Below, in pieces: positions 41,873-48,516 of a stretch of DNA of 48,516 nt. Every line of letters begins with the position of its first letter. The first letter of the stretch is position 1. Source of the stretch: JAVBME01 sp031552765 (GTDB lineage Bacteria > Bacillota > Negativicutes > Acidaminococcales > JAISLQ01). A program made the translations under genes and the position numbers. The stretch is from contig JAVBME010000017.1 in assembly GCA_031552765.1 (NCBI GenBank), forward strand, positions 1 to 48,516, read 5' to 3'. A model generated the notes under the pieces. It worked only from the letters and a program-made list of their open reading frames with translations. It searched no databases and was not told the DNA's origin.

Positions 41873-42757
41873 TTGGACAAGCAACTTGCGGCGTTTGTGC
41901 AGTACATGAAGGTAGAGGAAGGTTTTTCTGCCAATACTGTTGCCGCTTATCAATCTGATATCCAAAAATTTATCGTGTTTGCCGGAGAACACGGCGTTAC
42001 AAGAGCAGAAGACGTTATACGGGAACTGCTCGGCGCTTTTATGCAGGACGACCGCAAAAACGGCGCGGTGGCAGCTACTGCGGCGAGAAGGCTGGCCGCC
42101 ATAAAAGCTTTTTTCCGGTTTTTGACTGCGGAGGGAATGATAGAAAAAAATCCGGCGGATCTATTGCTGGCAGCTAAACGCGCTCAGCACTTGCCTAAAA
42201 TCCTCTCGCTGGACGAAGTGCTGCTTCTCTTAGAACAGCCGGACCGGAGCGCCGAAGGTATCCGCGACCGGGCGATGCTGGAGCTTTTGTATGCCACCGG
42301 CATGAGGGTGTCGGAACTGGTAGGGCTTGATGTAAAAGATGTCAACACAGGCATGCATTATATCATCTGTTACGGCAAAGGCGCAAAAGAACGCCTTATC
42401 CCGGTGGGTGGGCCGGCTTTAGAGTGGCTGGGTCGCTATACCGGCGAGTACCGGCCAAAGTTGCTGCACGGGGAAAAACAAGAGGCTCTTTTTTTGAATA
42501 ACCGGGGCGGGCGTCTGACCAGGCAAGGCTTTTGGTATAATTTAAAACAATATGCTAAAAAAGCCGGCATAACCAAAGAGCTAACCCCGCATACCCTCAG
42601 GCATTCTTTTGCCACCCATCTTTTGGAAAACGGCGCAGACCTGCGCGTAGTCCAGGAAATGCTCGGCCATGCCGATATTTCTACGACACAGATATATACG
42701 CATTTAACGAAAAAACACCTTCGAGATATTTATGACAAGACCCATCCGCGGGCTTGA
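41873..42757 (+). CDS. xerD: Tyrosine recombinase XerD-like
   Basis: The 294-residue protein is a tyrosine site-specific recombinase. The N-terminal SAM-like DNA-binding domain (FVQYMKVEEGFSANTVAAY) precedes the catalytic domain. Catalytic residues are Arg in ATGMRVSELVGLDV, Lys in YGKGAKERLIPV, HTLRHSFATHLLENGADL (His-x-x-Arg), LGHADISTTQIYTH with His and the nucleophilic tyrosine. XerC and XerD resolve chromosome dimers at dif; paralogue choice here is by resemblance. Start TTG 41873 is six bases after GAGGTG. Confidence 0.88.
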   Translation: MDKQLAAFVQYMKVEEGFSANTVAAYQSDIQKFIVFAGEHGVTRAEDVIRELLGAFMQDDRKNGAVAATAARRLAAIKAFFRFLTAEGMIEKNPADLLLAAKRAQHLPKILSLDEVLLLLEQPDRSAEGIRDRAMLELLYATGMRVSELVGLDVKDVNTGMHYIICYGKGAKERLIPVGGPALEWLGRYTGEYRPKLLHGEKQEALFLNNRGGRLTRQGFWYNLKQYAKKAGITKELTPHTLRHSFATHLLENGADLRVVQEMLGHADISTTQIYTHLTKKHLRDIYDKTHPRA

Positions 42758-42771
42758 AAAGAGGGGGATTT

Positions 42772-43989
42772 ATGCGAAAAACCAAGAAAAAATTGCGGCT
42801 GTGGCCGTATGCGATAATATTGGGCTGTGCCGCTTTGGCTATCAGCTATTTTTTCTGGAGCCCGGGCGATAAAACACAACCGGACACAGGTAAAAAGCCG
42901 GATACCGTTTCCGAACAGAAAACGGATGACCGCAAACCGGATTCGGCAGATTTTCGCGCCGCGTCTTTAGCTGTGCAGGCGCAGGTAGACAAACTTTTGA
43001 CCGCAAAAAAAGATTGGAACGTAAAAGATCCCGGAAAAACCGCCCAACAGGTAAAACGCGCCGGCGATAAAGGGACTATAGACTGGTGGCAGAGGAACCT
43101 TGAACTTACTGTCGATAAAAAGACCACTGCCGACCAACTGAAAGAATACTTCAATAATGGTCTGAAAGGGAAAGCGGTCGTTTTACGGCAAGAGAGCGAT
43201 ACCTACGCCGGCAAAACAGTCACCCGTTTTGATATAGCGCTGGTGGATAAACTGGGCGGCGATACATTAAAACTCGTTACCGACAGGATATATGTCATAG
43301 GTCTGGCGCCGGCGGTGAAAAAACTGGGCAGCGGCAAACTGGCCATAGTTATTGACGATTGCGGCTATGATACCGATACTGTCAGCACCATGAGCGCGCT
43401 CAAACAAAAACTGACCTTTGCTATTTTGCCGGGACGCCCCTTTAGTAAAGAATGCCTGGGCATAATAAAGAGAAACGGCCAGCAAGCCATGCTCCATCTG
43501 CCGATGGAGCCGCTGGACGCGTCCCAGCAGTCGGAGACCAGGACGGTGACTGTAGGCATGACCGACGAGCAGATAAAAGAAATGACTTCCTGGGCGATAG
43601 GCCAGGTTCCCGGCATCTCCGGCGTCAACAACCACCAGGGGTCGCGTGCGACGGCGGACGAACGGGTAATGAGGGCGGCGCTTTCCGTGATAAAAAGCCA
43701 GGGGCTGTTCTTTGTCGACAGCAATACCCAACCCAAAACGGTAGCTTACCGAACGGCAAAAAGCATGGGCGTAAGGACGGCGATCAACAATGCTTTTCTT
43801 GACGGCCAGGCGGACGTCGAATACATAAAAGGGCGCATGCGCCAAGCCGGCCAGGCGGCTATCAAAAACGGCTCATACATAGCTATCTGCCATGCCCGGC
43901 CGAAAACGGTCACCGCTTTGACCCAAATGGTAAGTGAACTGGAAGAGATGGGGGTACAGTTCGTCTTTGTTTCCAGTTTGCTAAATTGA
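42772..43989 (+). CDS. Divergent polysaccharide deacetylase family protein
   Basis: The 405-residue protein has a basic N-terminus and one membrane anchor (YAIILGCAALAISYFFW), a charged low-complexity linker, then a middle segment and the divergent polysaccharide deacetylase domain (DUF610/YibQ). KLAIVIDDCGYDTD is the metal-site region, AILPGRPFS and QAMLHLPMEP follow, then GVNNHQGSRATADERVM and FVDSNTQPKT. The NodB-like fold suggests a periplasmic glycan deacetylase, but activity is not proven. Start ATG 42772 follows GAGGGGG and overlaps nothing. It is close behind xerD, in a probable operon. Confidence 0.88.
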   Translation: MRKTKKKLRLWPYAIILGCAALAISYFFWSPGDKTQPDTGKKPDTVSEQKTDDRKPDSADFRAASLAVQAQVDKLLTAKKDWNVKDPGKTAQQVKRAGDKGTIDWWQRNLELTVDKKTTADQLKEYFNNGLKGKAVVLRQESDTYAGKTVTRFDIALVDKLGGDTLKLVTDRIYVIGLAPAVKKLGSGKLAIVIDDCGYDTDTVSTMSALKQKLTFAILPGRPFSKECLGIIKRNGQQAMLHLPMEPLDASQQSETRTVTVGMTDEQIKEMTSWAIGQVPGISGVNNHQGSRATADERVMRAALSVIKSQGLFFVDSNTQPKTVAYRTAKSMGVRTAINNAFLDGQADVEYIKGRMRQAGQAAIKNGSYIAICHARPKTVTALTQMVSELEEMGVQFVFVSSLLN

Positions 43990-44033
43990 GTATAGGCGCG
44001 ATAATAGCACTAAGGATAAGCCTGGAAAAGAAA

Positions 44034-44050
44034 AGTCAAAAAAAGTCAAA
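44034..44050 (+). promoter_or_regulatory. CtsR-type operator upstream of htpX
   Basis: AGTCAAA-AAA-AGTCAAA fits the CtsR heptad consensus RGTCAAA-NAN-RGTCAAA at every position. CtsR represses clp and other heat-shock genes in Firmicutes. The site lies 41 bp upstream of the best -35 candidate for htpX, farther than usual, so its role is inferred. Confidence 0.65.
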
Positions 44051-44090
44051 CAAATATGCTTTTTTGCGTGAAAGCAGTATATATCGGACA

Positions 44091-44119
44091 TTGTTAAATA
44101 TGACCAAATAACTTATGAT
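44091..44119 (+). promoter_or_regulatory. Candidate promoter for htpX
   Basis: TTGTTA (44091-44096) and TATGAT (44114-44119) are separated by 17 bp. The start codon is 43 bases downstream, with GGAGGG as ribosome-binding site at about 44148. Confidence 0.5.
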
Positions 44120-44161
44120 TGAAATGTAAGTATTTATAGTGTTTTTTGGAGGGAATGATTT

Positions 44162-45022
44162 ATGAATAGTTTTAAAACCGCTTTATTGCTGACAGCGATG
44201 ATGTTGCTGCTTATGGCCATAGGCGGCGCCGTAGGCGGCAGGAACGGTATGATTGTCATGTTTGGCATATCTTTACTGATGAACTTTGGCAGCTACTGGT
44301 TCAGCGACAAGATAGTACTGAAGATGTATGGCGCCAGGGAAGTAACGGCGCAGTCGGCGCCCGAACTTGTGCGTATGGTGGCTAACTTGGCGAAAAAAGC
44401 CGACCTGCCGATGCCTAAAGTTTACATAATGGACAGCGACGTACCAAATGCTTTTGCGACCGGGCGTAACCCGGAACATGCGGCGGTAGCCGTGACCAGT
44501 ACGATAATGCGCGCGCTCGACTACGAAGAATTGGAAGGCGTGCTGGCCCATGAACTGGGCCATGTCAAAAACCGCGATACCCTTATCAGTACGGTGGCGG
44601 CCACTTTAGCCGGCACTATCGCTATGCTAGGCGACATGATACGCTGGGGAGCGATATTCGGCATGGGCAGGAGCAGCGACGACGACAATAGCGGCGGCGT
44701 GATAGGCTCTTTGGCTATGGCGATAATAGCGCCGATCGCCGCTATGCTAATACAGATGGCGATATCAAGGTCGCGTGAATACCTGGCCGACGAAACAGGC
44801 GGCCGTATGTGCGGTAAACCGCTGGCGCTGGCCGGTGCGTTAAAGAAAATAGAAAATTACGCCCAGCACCGGGTGATGTCTTCGGCTACGCCGTCGACTT
44901 CGCACATGTTCATCATCAACCCGCTATCCGGTGCGCGCTCATTCAGCAGCTTGTTTAGCACGCATCCTTCCACAGCGGATAGGATAGTAAAGCTGCACGA
45001 ACTGGCGTCTAAACTGCGCTGA
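44162..45022 (+). CDS. htpX: Membrane zinc metalloprotease HtpX
   Basis: HtpX is a heat-shock M48 protease of the inner membrane that removes damaged membrane proteins. Four hydrophobic segments are present: two at the N-terminus (residues 4-24 and 31-45) and two after the active site (STVAATLAGTIAMLGDMI and IGSLAMAIIAPIAAMLIQ). The zinc site is VLAHELGHVKNRD (HELGH) with the third ligand in SREYLADETGG. Length is 286 residues. A CtsR-type box lies upstream. A terminator follows. Confidence 0.96.
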   Translation: MNSFKTALLLTAMMLLLMAIGGAVGGRNGMIVMFGISLLMNFGSYWFSDKIVLKMYGAREVTAQSAPELVRMVANLAKKADLPMPKVYIMDSDVPNAFATGRNPEHAAVAVTSTIMRALDYEELEGVLAHELGHVKNRDTLISTVAATLAGTIAMLGDMIRWGAIFGMGRSSDDDNSGGVIGSLAMAIIAPIAAMLIQMAISRSREYLADETGGRMCGKPLALAGALKKIENYAQHRVMSSATPSTSHMFIINPLSGARSFSSLFSTHPSTADRIVKLHELASKLR

Positions 45023-45040
45023 TTTACAACATAATATCAG

Positions 45041-45065
45041 AGGCCGGATTTATGCCGGCCTTTTT
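45041..45065 (+). terminator. Terminator after htpX
   Basis: AGGCCGG pairs with CCGGCCT around ATTTATG and continues with T residues. It is an intrinsic terminator. Confidence 0.85.
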
Positions 45066-45076
45066 CTTTGGTATTT

Positions 45077-45085
45077 TGGTATAAT
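45077..45085 (+). promoter_or_regulatory. Extended -10 promoter of the M42 peptidase gene
   Basis: TGGTATAAT lies 33 bases before the M42 start and just after the htpX terminator. It has no good -35. The same TGG-TATAAT form occurs in two other promoters of the window. Confidence 0.55.
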
Positions 45086-45117
45086 GTAGTGTGATAATAA
45101 TTTAGGAGGAATTTACA

Positions 45118-46197
45118 ATGCCGGTAAAAAAAGACATGTCGTTGGAATGGCTGAAAAAATTCTCTGAAACCTGCGGTGTAACAGGTTTTGAACAAAGGAT
45201 AAAAGAGCTTTTAAAAGAACGTATGTCCGGTTTGGGTGAAGTTAGCACAGACGGTCTGGGCAGTGTAGTCTTTACACACAAGAATAAAGGTCCGGTCATT
45301 ATGATGGCCGCCCATATGGATGAAATCGGGTTTATGGTAAAACATATAACCAAAGAAGGTTTTTTGAAATTTGTCTGCCTGGGCGGCTGGTGGGAGCAGG
45401 TCATGCTCGGTCAGCGCGTCACCGTCCATACCGCCAAAGGCGATATAGTCGGCGTCATCGGCAGCAAGCCGCCGCATATCCTATCGCCGGAAGAGCGTAA
45501 AAAGATGGTCGAGAAAAAAGATATGTTCATCGACGTCGGCGCCGCCGACAGCAAAGAGGCGATAGAAACTTTCGGCATACAGCCAGGCGACTTTGTCACT
45601 CCTTATAGTGAGTTTACCGTAATGTCAAACAAAAACTTTCTGCTCGGCAAGGCGTGGGATAACAGGGTAAGCTGCGCTATTATGGCCGAAGTCATGGAAA
45701 ACCTCGTCCAAGACGGACATCCCAACACGCTTTGCGCAGTAGGAACGGTGCAGGAAGAAGTCGGCCTGCGCGGCGCCGCTACCAGCGCCAATATGCTCAA
45801 ACCGGATATCGGCATAGTCATAGATACCACTATTGCCGGCGGTATGCCGGGAGTGGCCGAAGACGTCGCTCCTTCTAAGCTGGGCGCGGGCGTAGGCATA
45901 ACCATTTATGACGCCTCGCTCATACCCAATACCGCTTTGCGGGATTTAGCCATGGATACGGCTAAAAAAGGCAAAATACCTTACCAGCTTTCCTATTCCG
46001 AAGGCGGCGGTACGGACGGCGGGCGTATCCACATGCAGGGCGACGGCGTGCCGACATTGGTGTTGAGCCTGCCTACGCGTTATATCCACAGCCACCAGGG
46101 CATAATCCACCGCAAAGACTATGAAGCGGCGGTAAAACTGATAACCGCTCTGGTAAAACGCCTCGACTCGGCTACAGTGAAAAAGATACGCGGTTGA
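45118..46197 (+). CDS. M42-family aminopeptidase
   Basis: The 359-residue protein is a dinuclear metallopeptidase of the M42 (glutamyl aminopeptidase/TET-like) family. The metal ligands are His66 and Asp68 (MAAHMDEIGFMV), Asp in KAWDNRVSCAIM, Glu-Glu in TVQEEVGLRGAAT, Asp in IVIDTTIAGG and His in IHSHQGIIHRKDY. SEGGGTDGGRIHM is the substrate loop. M42 proteins often form large tetrahedral assemblies. Substrate is unknown. ATG 45118 follows AGGAGG. Confidence 0.94.
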   Translation: MPVKKDMSLEWLKKFSETCGVTGFEQRIKELLKERMSGLGEVSTDGLGSVVFTHKNKGPVIMMAAHMDEIGFMVKHITKEGFLKFVCLGGWWEQVMLGQRVTVHTAKGDIVGVIGSKPPHILSPEERKKMVEKKDMFIDVGAADSKEAIETFGIQPGDFVTPYSEFTVMSNKNFLLGKAWDNRVSCAIMAEVMENLVQDGHPNTLCAVGTVQEEVGLRGAATSANMLKPDIGIVIDTTIAGGMPGVAEDVAPSKLGAGVGITIYDASLIPNTALRDLAMDTAKKGKIPYQLSYSEGGGTDGGRIHMQGDGVPTLVLSLPTRYIHSHQGIIHRKDYEAAVKLITALVKRLDSATVKKIRG

Positions 46198-46247
46198 ACG
46201 AAAATATAACATCAAAATGCAGGTAACGCTAAAGGAGACCCCTGGAT

Positions 46248-47330
46248 GTGAAACAGGAAGCATTACTTATCTTAGATCCTGAGTATCTTGGCTATTATGG
46301 CCTGAAAAAGAATTTTATTGACGCTAACTTTTCCATACTGAAATATCTTTCTTTTTTTAATGAATGGCATGGAAAAACATTGGATAATATTGAAGTTTTG
46401 CCTTTAAGTGATGCGAAAAAGTTTTCCGATAAAAAAATCATTGTAGCAGTGCCCCTAAATCCCGCGCTTAAAGAATACTTAAAGCTTTTGCTTACGGCCG
46501 GTTATAAAAGGGAAAATATTATTCTTTTGTTGGATAAACCCGAGTATTCAGGAAATGAAAATATTTGCCAGATGCGTAAAGATATAAGTTTTCGCGTGGC
46601 TTTTGACGGGGAGGTAATATGCCAGGTAGGGGCAAATGAATTTTTGGTTGATACGAATAATGAACTATATATCGTAAAAGAAATTTTTGCGGAAATGTGT
46701 TATGAGTTTTTCTTCCCTGTTAGCAATGCGGTTGTTATAGATATAGGTATGAATATAGGTATTGCATCTGTATATTTTGCCCAGAGGGAAAATGTGCAGT
46801 CAGTATATGCTTTTGAACCTTTTTTGCCAACATATGCCAGAGCGCTGGACAACTTTAAACTCAATGTCACAAATGACAAAATACTGCCCCATCCCTATGG
46901 CATTGGCGGCGAAGATAAAGACTTGGAGATAAAATACAATGAAAACTTAAAAGGCTGCATGAGTACAACACGCGATAATAGTGCCTTTCTTGATCCAAAT
47001 TGTGAAAAATCTAAAGCAAAAATAAAAATAGTCGATATTGCCAAATCCTTCTCAGCTATCATAGATAAACATCCTGATGCCAAATTTGTATTTAAGATAG
47101 ACTGCGAAGGCGGAGAATACGATATTTTTAACAGGTTAGATCAAATGGATATGTTTAAACACATACATTTCATAGTAATGGAATGGCACAATGATCAAGT
47201 TAAAAATGTAAGAGAGCTGGAGCGCGTATTGCAAAAAAATGGCTTTTTCTACCGTTTGACAGGGAATAGAGATGGAGAAGTAATAAATGGTAATATATTT
47301 GCTGTAAACTGCACATCTATGATAAATTAA
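46248..47330 (+). CDS. FkbM-family methyltransferase (AT-rich gene)
   Basis: The 360-residue protein has a C-terminal FkbM SAM-methyltransferase domain, with VVIDIGMNIGIASVYFAQ (SAM loop), SVYAFEPFLPTYARALDNF and VFKIDCEGGEYDIFNRL. The first 130 residues are a less familiar domain that may fold as a Rossmann-like module (KKIIVAVPLNPALKEYLKLL). FkbM enzymes often modify glycans or secondary metabolites. GTG 46248 lies ten bases after AAAGGAG. The gene is clearly AT-richer than its neighbours, which hints at horizontal transfer, and it interrupts a housekeeping stretch. Confidence 0.82.
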   Translation: MKQEALLILDPEYLGYYGLKKNFIDANFSILKYLSFFNEWHGKTLDNIEVLPLSDAKKFSDKKIIVAVPLNPALKEYLKLLLTAGYKRENIILLLDKPEYSGNENICQMRKDISFRVAFDGEVICQVGANEFLVDTNNELYIVKEIFAEMCYEFFFPVSNAVVIDIGMNIGIASVYFAQRENVQSVYAFEPFLPTYARALDNFKLNVTNDKILPHPYGIGGEDKDLEIKYNENLKGCMSTTRDNSAFLDPNCEKSKAKIKIVDIAKSFSAIIDKHPDAKFVFKIDCEGGEYDIFNRLDQMDMFKHIHFIVMEWHNDQVKNVRELERVLQKNGFFYRLTGNRDGEVINGNIFAVNCTSMIN

Positions 47331-47370
47331 ATTGTCTGGTATTTAATAAATTAACCTAGGAGGAAAAAAC

Positions 47371-47787
47371 ATGCAAAAAACATTTGTACTGGTTAAACCC
47401 GACGGAGTGACAAAGAATCTTATTGGTGAAGTGATAACGCGTTTTGAACGCCGCGGCCTGAAAATAGCGGGCCTCAAAATGATCAAAATAACTGAAGCGC
47501 AAGCCAAAAAGCACTATGCCGAACATGCTGAGAAGCCTTTTTTCGGCGAACTGGTTGAATTTATCACTTCCGGCCCGGTGGCGGCCATGGTGGTATGCGG
47601 CGAAAACGCCATAAAAGCGGTGCGCGGCATGATGGGCGCGACCAATCCGCTGGATGCCGTTCCCGGTTCCATACGCGGCGATTATGCCCTGACCATGTCG
47701 CAAAACATAGTCCATGGTTCTGACGGCGAAGAGAGCGCGAAAAGTGAAATAGAAAACTTTTTCAAGGCAGAAGAAATATTTAACTAA
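47371..47787 (+). CDS. ndk: Nucleoside diphosphate kinase Ndk
   Basis: Ndk transfers a phosphate between nucleoside triphosphates and diphosphates through a phospho-histidine. The 138-residue protein starts QKTFVLVKPDGVTKNLIGEV, has the RGMMGATNPLDAVPGSIRGD segment, and ends with active-site His115 in NIVHGSDGEESAKSEI. It starts at ATG 47371 after AGGAGG. It balances dNTP pools, a downstream partner of ribonucleotide reductase, though the two are far apart here. Confidence 0.97.
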   Translation: MQKTFVLVKPDGVTKNLIGEVITRFERRGLKIAGLKMIKITEAQAKKHYAEHAEKPFFGELVEFITSGPVAAMVVCGENAIKAVRGMMGATNPLDAVPGSIRGDYALTMSQNIVHGSDGEESAKSEIENFFKAEEIFN

Positions 47788-47802
47788 AAAGGGGCTGAGA
47801 GT

Positions 47803-48309
47803 ATGGCAAAAGTTTACACCAGGACCGGAGATAAAGGTACTACCGGGCTGTATACAGGGGAAAGGGTTGGCAAAGACAGCCCCAGGGTTGAAGCATATGG
47901 TTCCATAGACGAGCTCAATTCCGCGCTTGGCCTCAGCCGCGCTTTTGCCCGGCGCCCGGATGTAAAAGAAACCGTATACGACCTGCAAAAACTCCTTATG
48001 TCTATGATGGCCGACGTTGCCAGCCTTAACGCTAAAAGCCATAACATAACCCAGGAACATGTGTTGCTGCTGGAAACTACTATCGACCAGTACGACGCCC
48101 TGTTAAAGCCTTTGTCAAAATTTATCATACCAGGCGATACGCATGGCGCAGCGGCTCTCGATATAGCGCGTACTACCGCCCGGCGCGCCGAACGCCATCT
48201 TTTGCGCCTCAACAGGGAAGAAGCCATTAATGACCATGTTCTTGTGGCGATGAATAGGATTTCCGACCTGTGTTTCATCTTGGCCAGAGTAGAAGCGGAA
48301 ATAGAATAG
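47803..48309 (+). CDS. ATP:cob(I)alamin adenosyltransferase, PduO type
   Basis: The enzyme transfers an adenosyl group from ATP to cob(I)alamin to form coenzyme B12. The 168-residue protein begins VYTRTGDKGTTGLYTGERVG, the ATP loop, then EAYGSIDELNSALGLSRAFA. DIARTTARRAERHLLRL and NRISDLCFILARVEA are the conserved C-terminal helices. It starts at ATG 47803, fifteen bases after ndk, and is likely cotranscribed. Two hairpins follow it. Confidence 0.93.
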   Translation: MAKVYTRTGDKGTTGLYTGERVGKDSPRVEAYGSIDELNSALGLSRAFARRPDVKETVYDLQKLLMSMMADVASLNAKSHNITQEHVLLLETTIDQYDALLKPLSKFIIPGDTHGAAALDIARTTARRAERHLLRLNREEAINDHVLVAMNRISDLCFILARVEAEIE

Positions 48310-48352
48310 CAGTAATAAAAACGCATAATTTAGACAAGAGTGTGTATTTGGC

Positions 48353-48376
48353 GTCCGGCTATAAAAATAGCCGGAC
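48353..48376 (+). terminator. Hairpin after the adenosyltransferase gene
   Basis: GTCCGGCTAT pairs with ATAGCCGGAC around four A residues. There is no T-run after it, so it may be a weak terminator. Confidence 0.5.
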
Positions 48377-48400
48377 TCAGACTGTAGACATAAAGGCCAT

Positions 48401-48436
48401 CACCCCCAGAACTATGTTAAAATAGTCCTGGGGGTG
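48401..48436 (+). repeat. Inverted repeat just before the transposase (possible element end)
   Basis: CACCCCCAG (48401-48409) pairs with CTGGGGGTG (48428-48436), and ACTAT pairs with ATAGT inside, with one mismatch. The hairpin ends eight bases before the transposase start. Such hairpins at insertion-sequence ends shield the transposase from outside transcripts. The other end of the element is beyond the window, so the terminal repeat cannot be confirmed. Confidence 0.45.
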
Positions 48437-48444
48437 AAATATTC

Positions 48445-48516
48445 ATGTACCAAAAGAAAGACCGTGACAAACAAAAACAAATCCAATTTCTCTGCCTTGA
48501 AGACCTCGTACCTAAA
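48445..48516 (+). mobile_element. N-terminus of an IS1182-like transposase (cut by window edge)
   Basis: The reading frame from ATG 48445 stays open to the last base and gives 24 residues. QIQFLCLEDLVPK resembles the first residues of IS1182/IS5-type DDE transposases, usually followed by 'DHLLRKI'. The rest is outside the window. The family call relies on this short match. Confidence 0.6.

Noticed and set aside
44034..44050. AGTCAAA repeats as a simple A-rich tandem repeat
   Set aside because: The two heptads are exact and the spacing fits the CtsR consensus, so chance repetition was judged less likely.
1..48516. CRISPR arrays and prophage genes
   Set aside because: No regularly spaced repeats or phage structural genes were seen on either strand.

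Overview
The window looks like chromosomal core DNA from a diderm Firmicute, most likely class Negativicutes. It combines Firmicute traits (a dcw cluster with DUF881 and small-basic-protein genes, a CtsR-type operator, a c-di-AMP riboswitch, YhaM, TrmK) with an LptA/OstA-like periplasmic protein, which implies an outer membrane with LPS. MurE carries the DNPR motif of meso-diaminopimelate enzymes. Genes are densely packed, many stop/start pairs overlap as ATGA, and TTG starts are common. The genus cannot be fixed from sequence alone.

Layout. Bases 1-90 hold the tail of a DDE-type transposase, followed by a CoA-binding protein and a YbaK-type deacylase. Bases 1421-14286 are the division and cell-wall cluster: MraZ boxes, mraZ, rsmH, ftsL, murE, murF, mraY, murD, murG, murC, ftsQ, DUF881, sbp, ftsZ. 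The cluster lacks ftsI, ftsW, murB, ddl and ftsA. Next come nrdR-nrdD-nrdG behind two NrdR boxes, an unknown gene, a two-domain PPK2, and a 91-residue gene. On the minus strand lie a PfkB kinase, YajQ and LptA. Then come dnaG-rpoD, a CAU tRNA, trmK, a Nif3 protein, yhaM, RNase P RNA, trxA and aroH. A polar amino-acid ABC transporter and a Cdd1-like protein are on the minus strand. A c-di-AMP riboswitch precedes an NlpC/P60 hydrolase and an HD protein. The operon miaB-mutS-mutL-(rsmJ-like)-miaA-hfq-xerD-polysaccharide deacetylase follows. The right end has htpX behind a CtsR box, an M42 peptidase, an AT-rich FkbM methyltransferase, ndk, a PduO-type adenosyltransferase, and the start of an IS1182-like transposase at the edge.

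Main discovery: the class III (anaerobic) ribonucleotide reductase appears to be split. NrdD (14938-16887) stops right after its zinc ribbon and has no glycyl-radical segment. That segment (RVRRITGYLS followed by a canonical C-terminal tail) is the C-terminal third of a separate 91-residue protein at 19577-19852, about 2.7 kb downstream. Both loci are preceded by two NrdR boxes whose centres are 32 bp apart, and each has a TTGAAA-N17 promoter. The simplest reading is a two-chain enzyme in which a small protein supplies the glycyl radical in trans to NrdD, with NrdG as activase and NrdR co-regulating all parts. GrcA (YfiD) for pyruvate formate-lyase is the closest analogy, but here the large subunit has no radical loop of its own.
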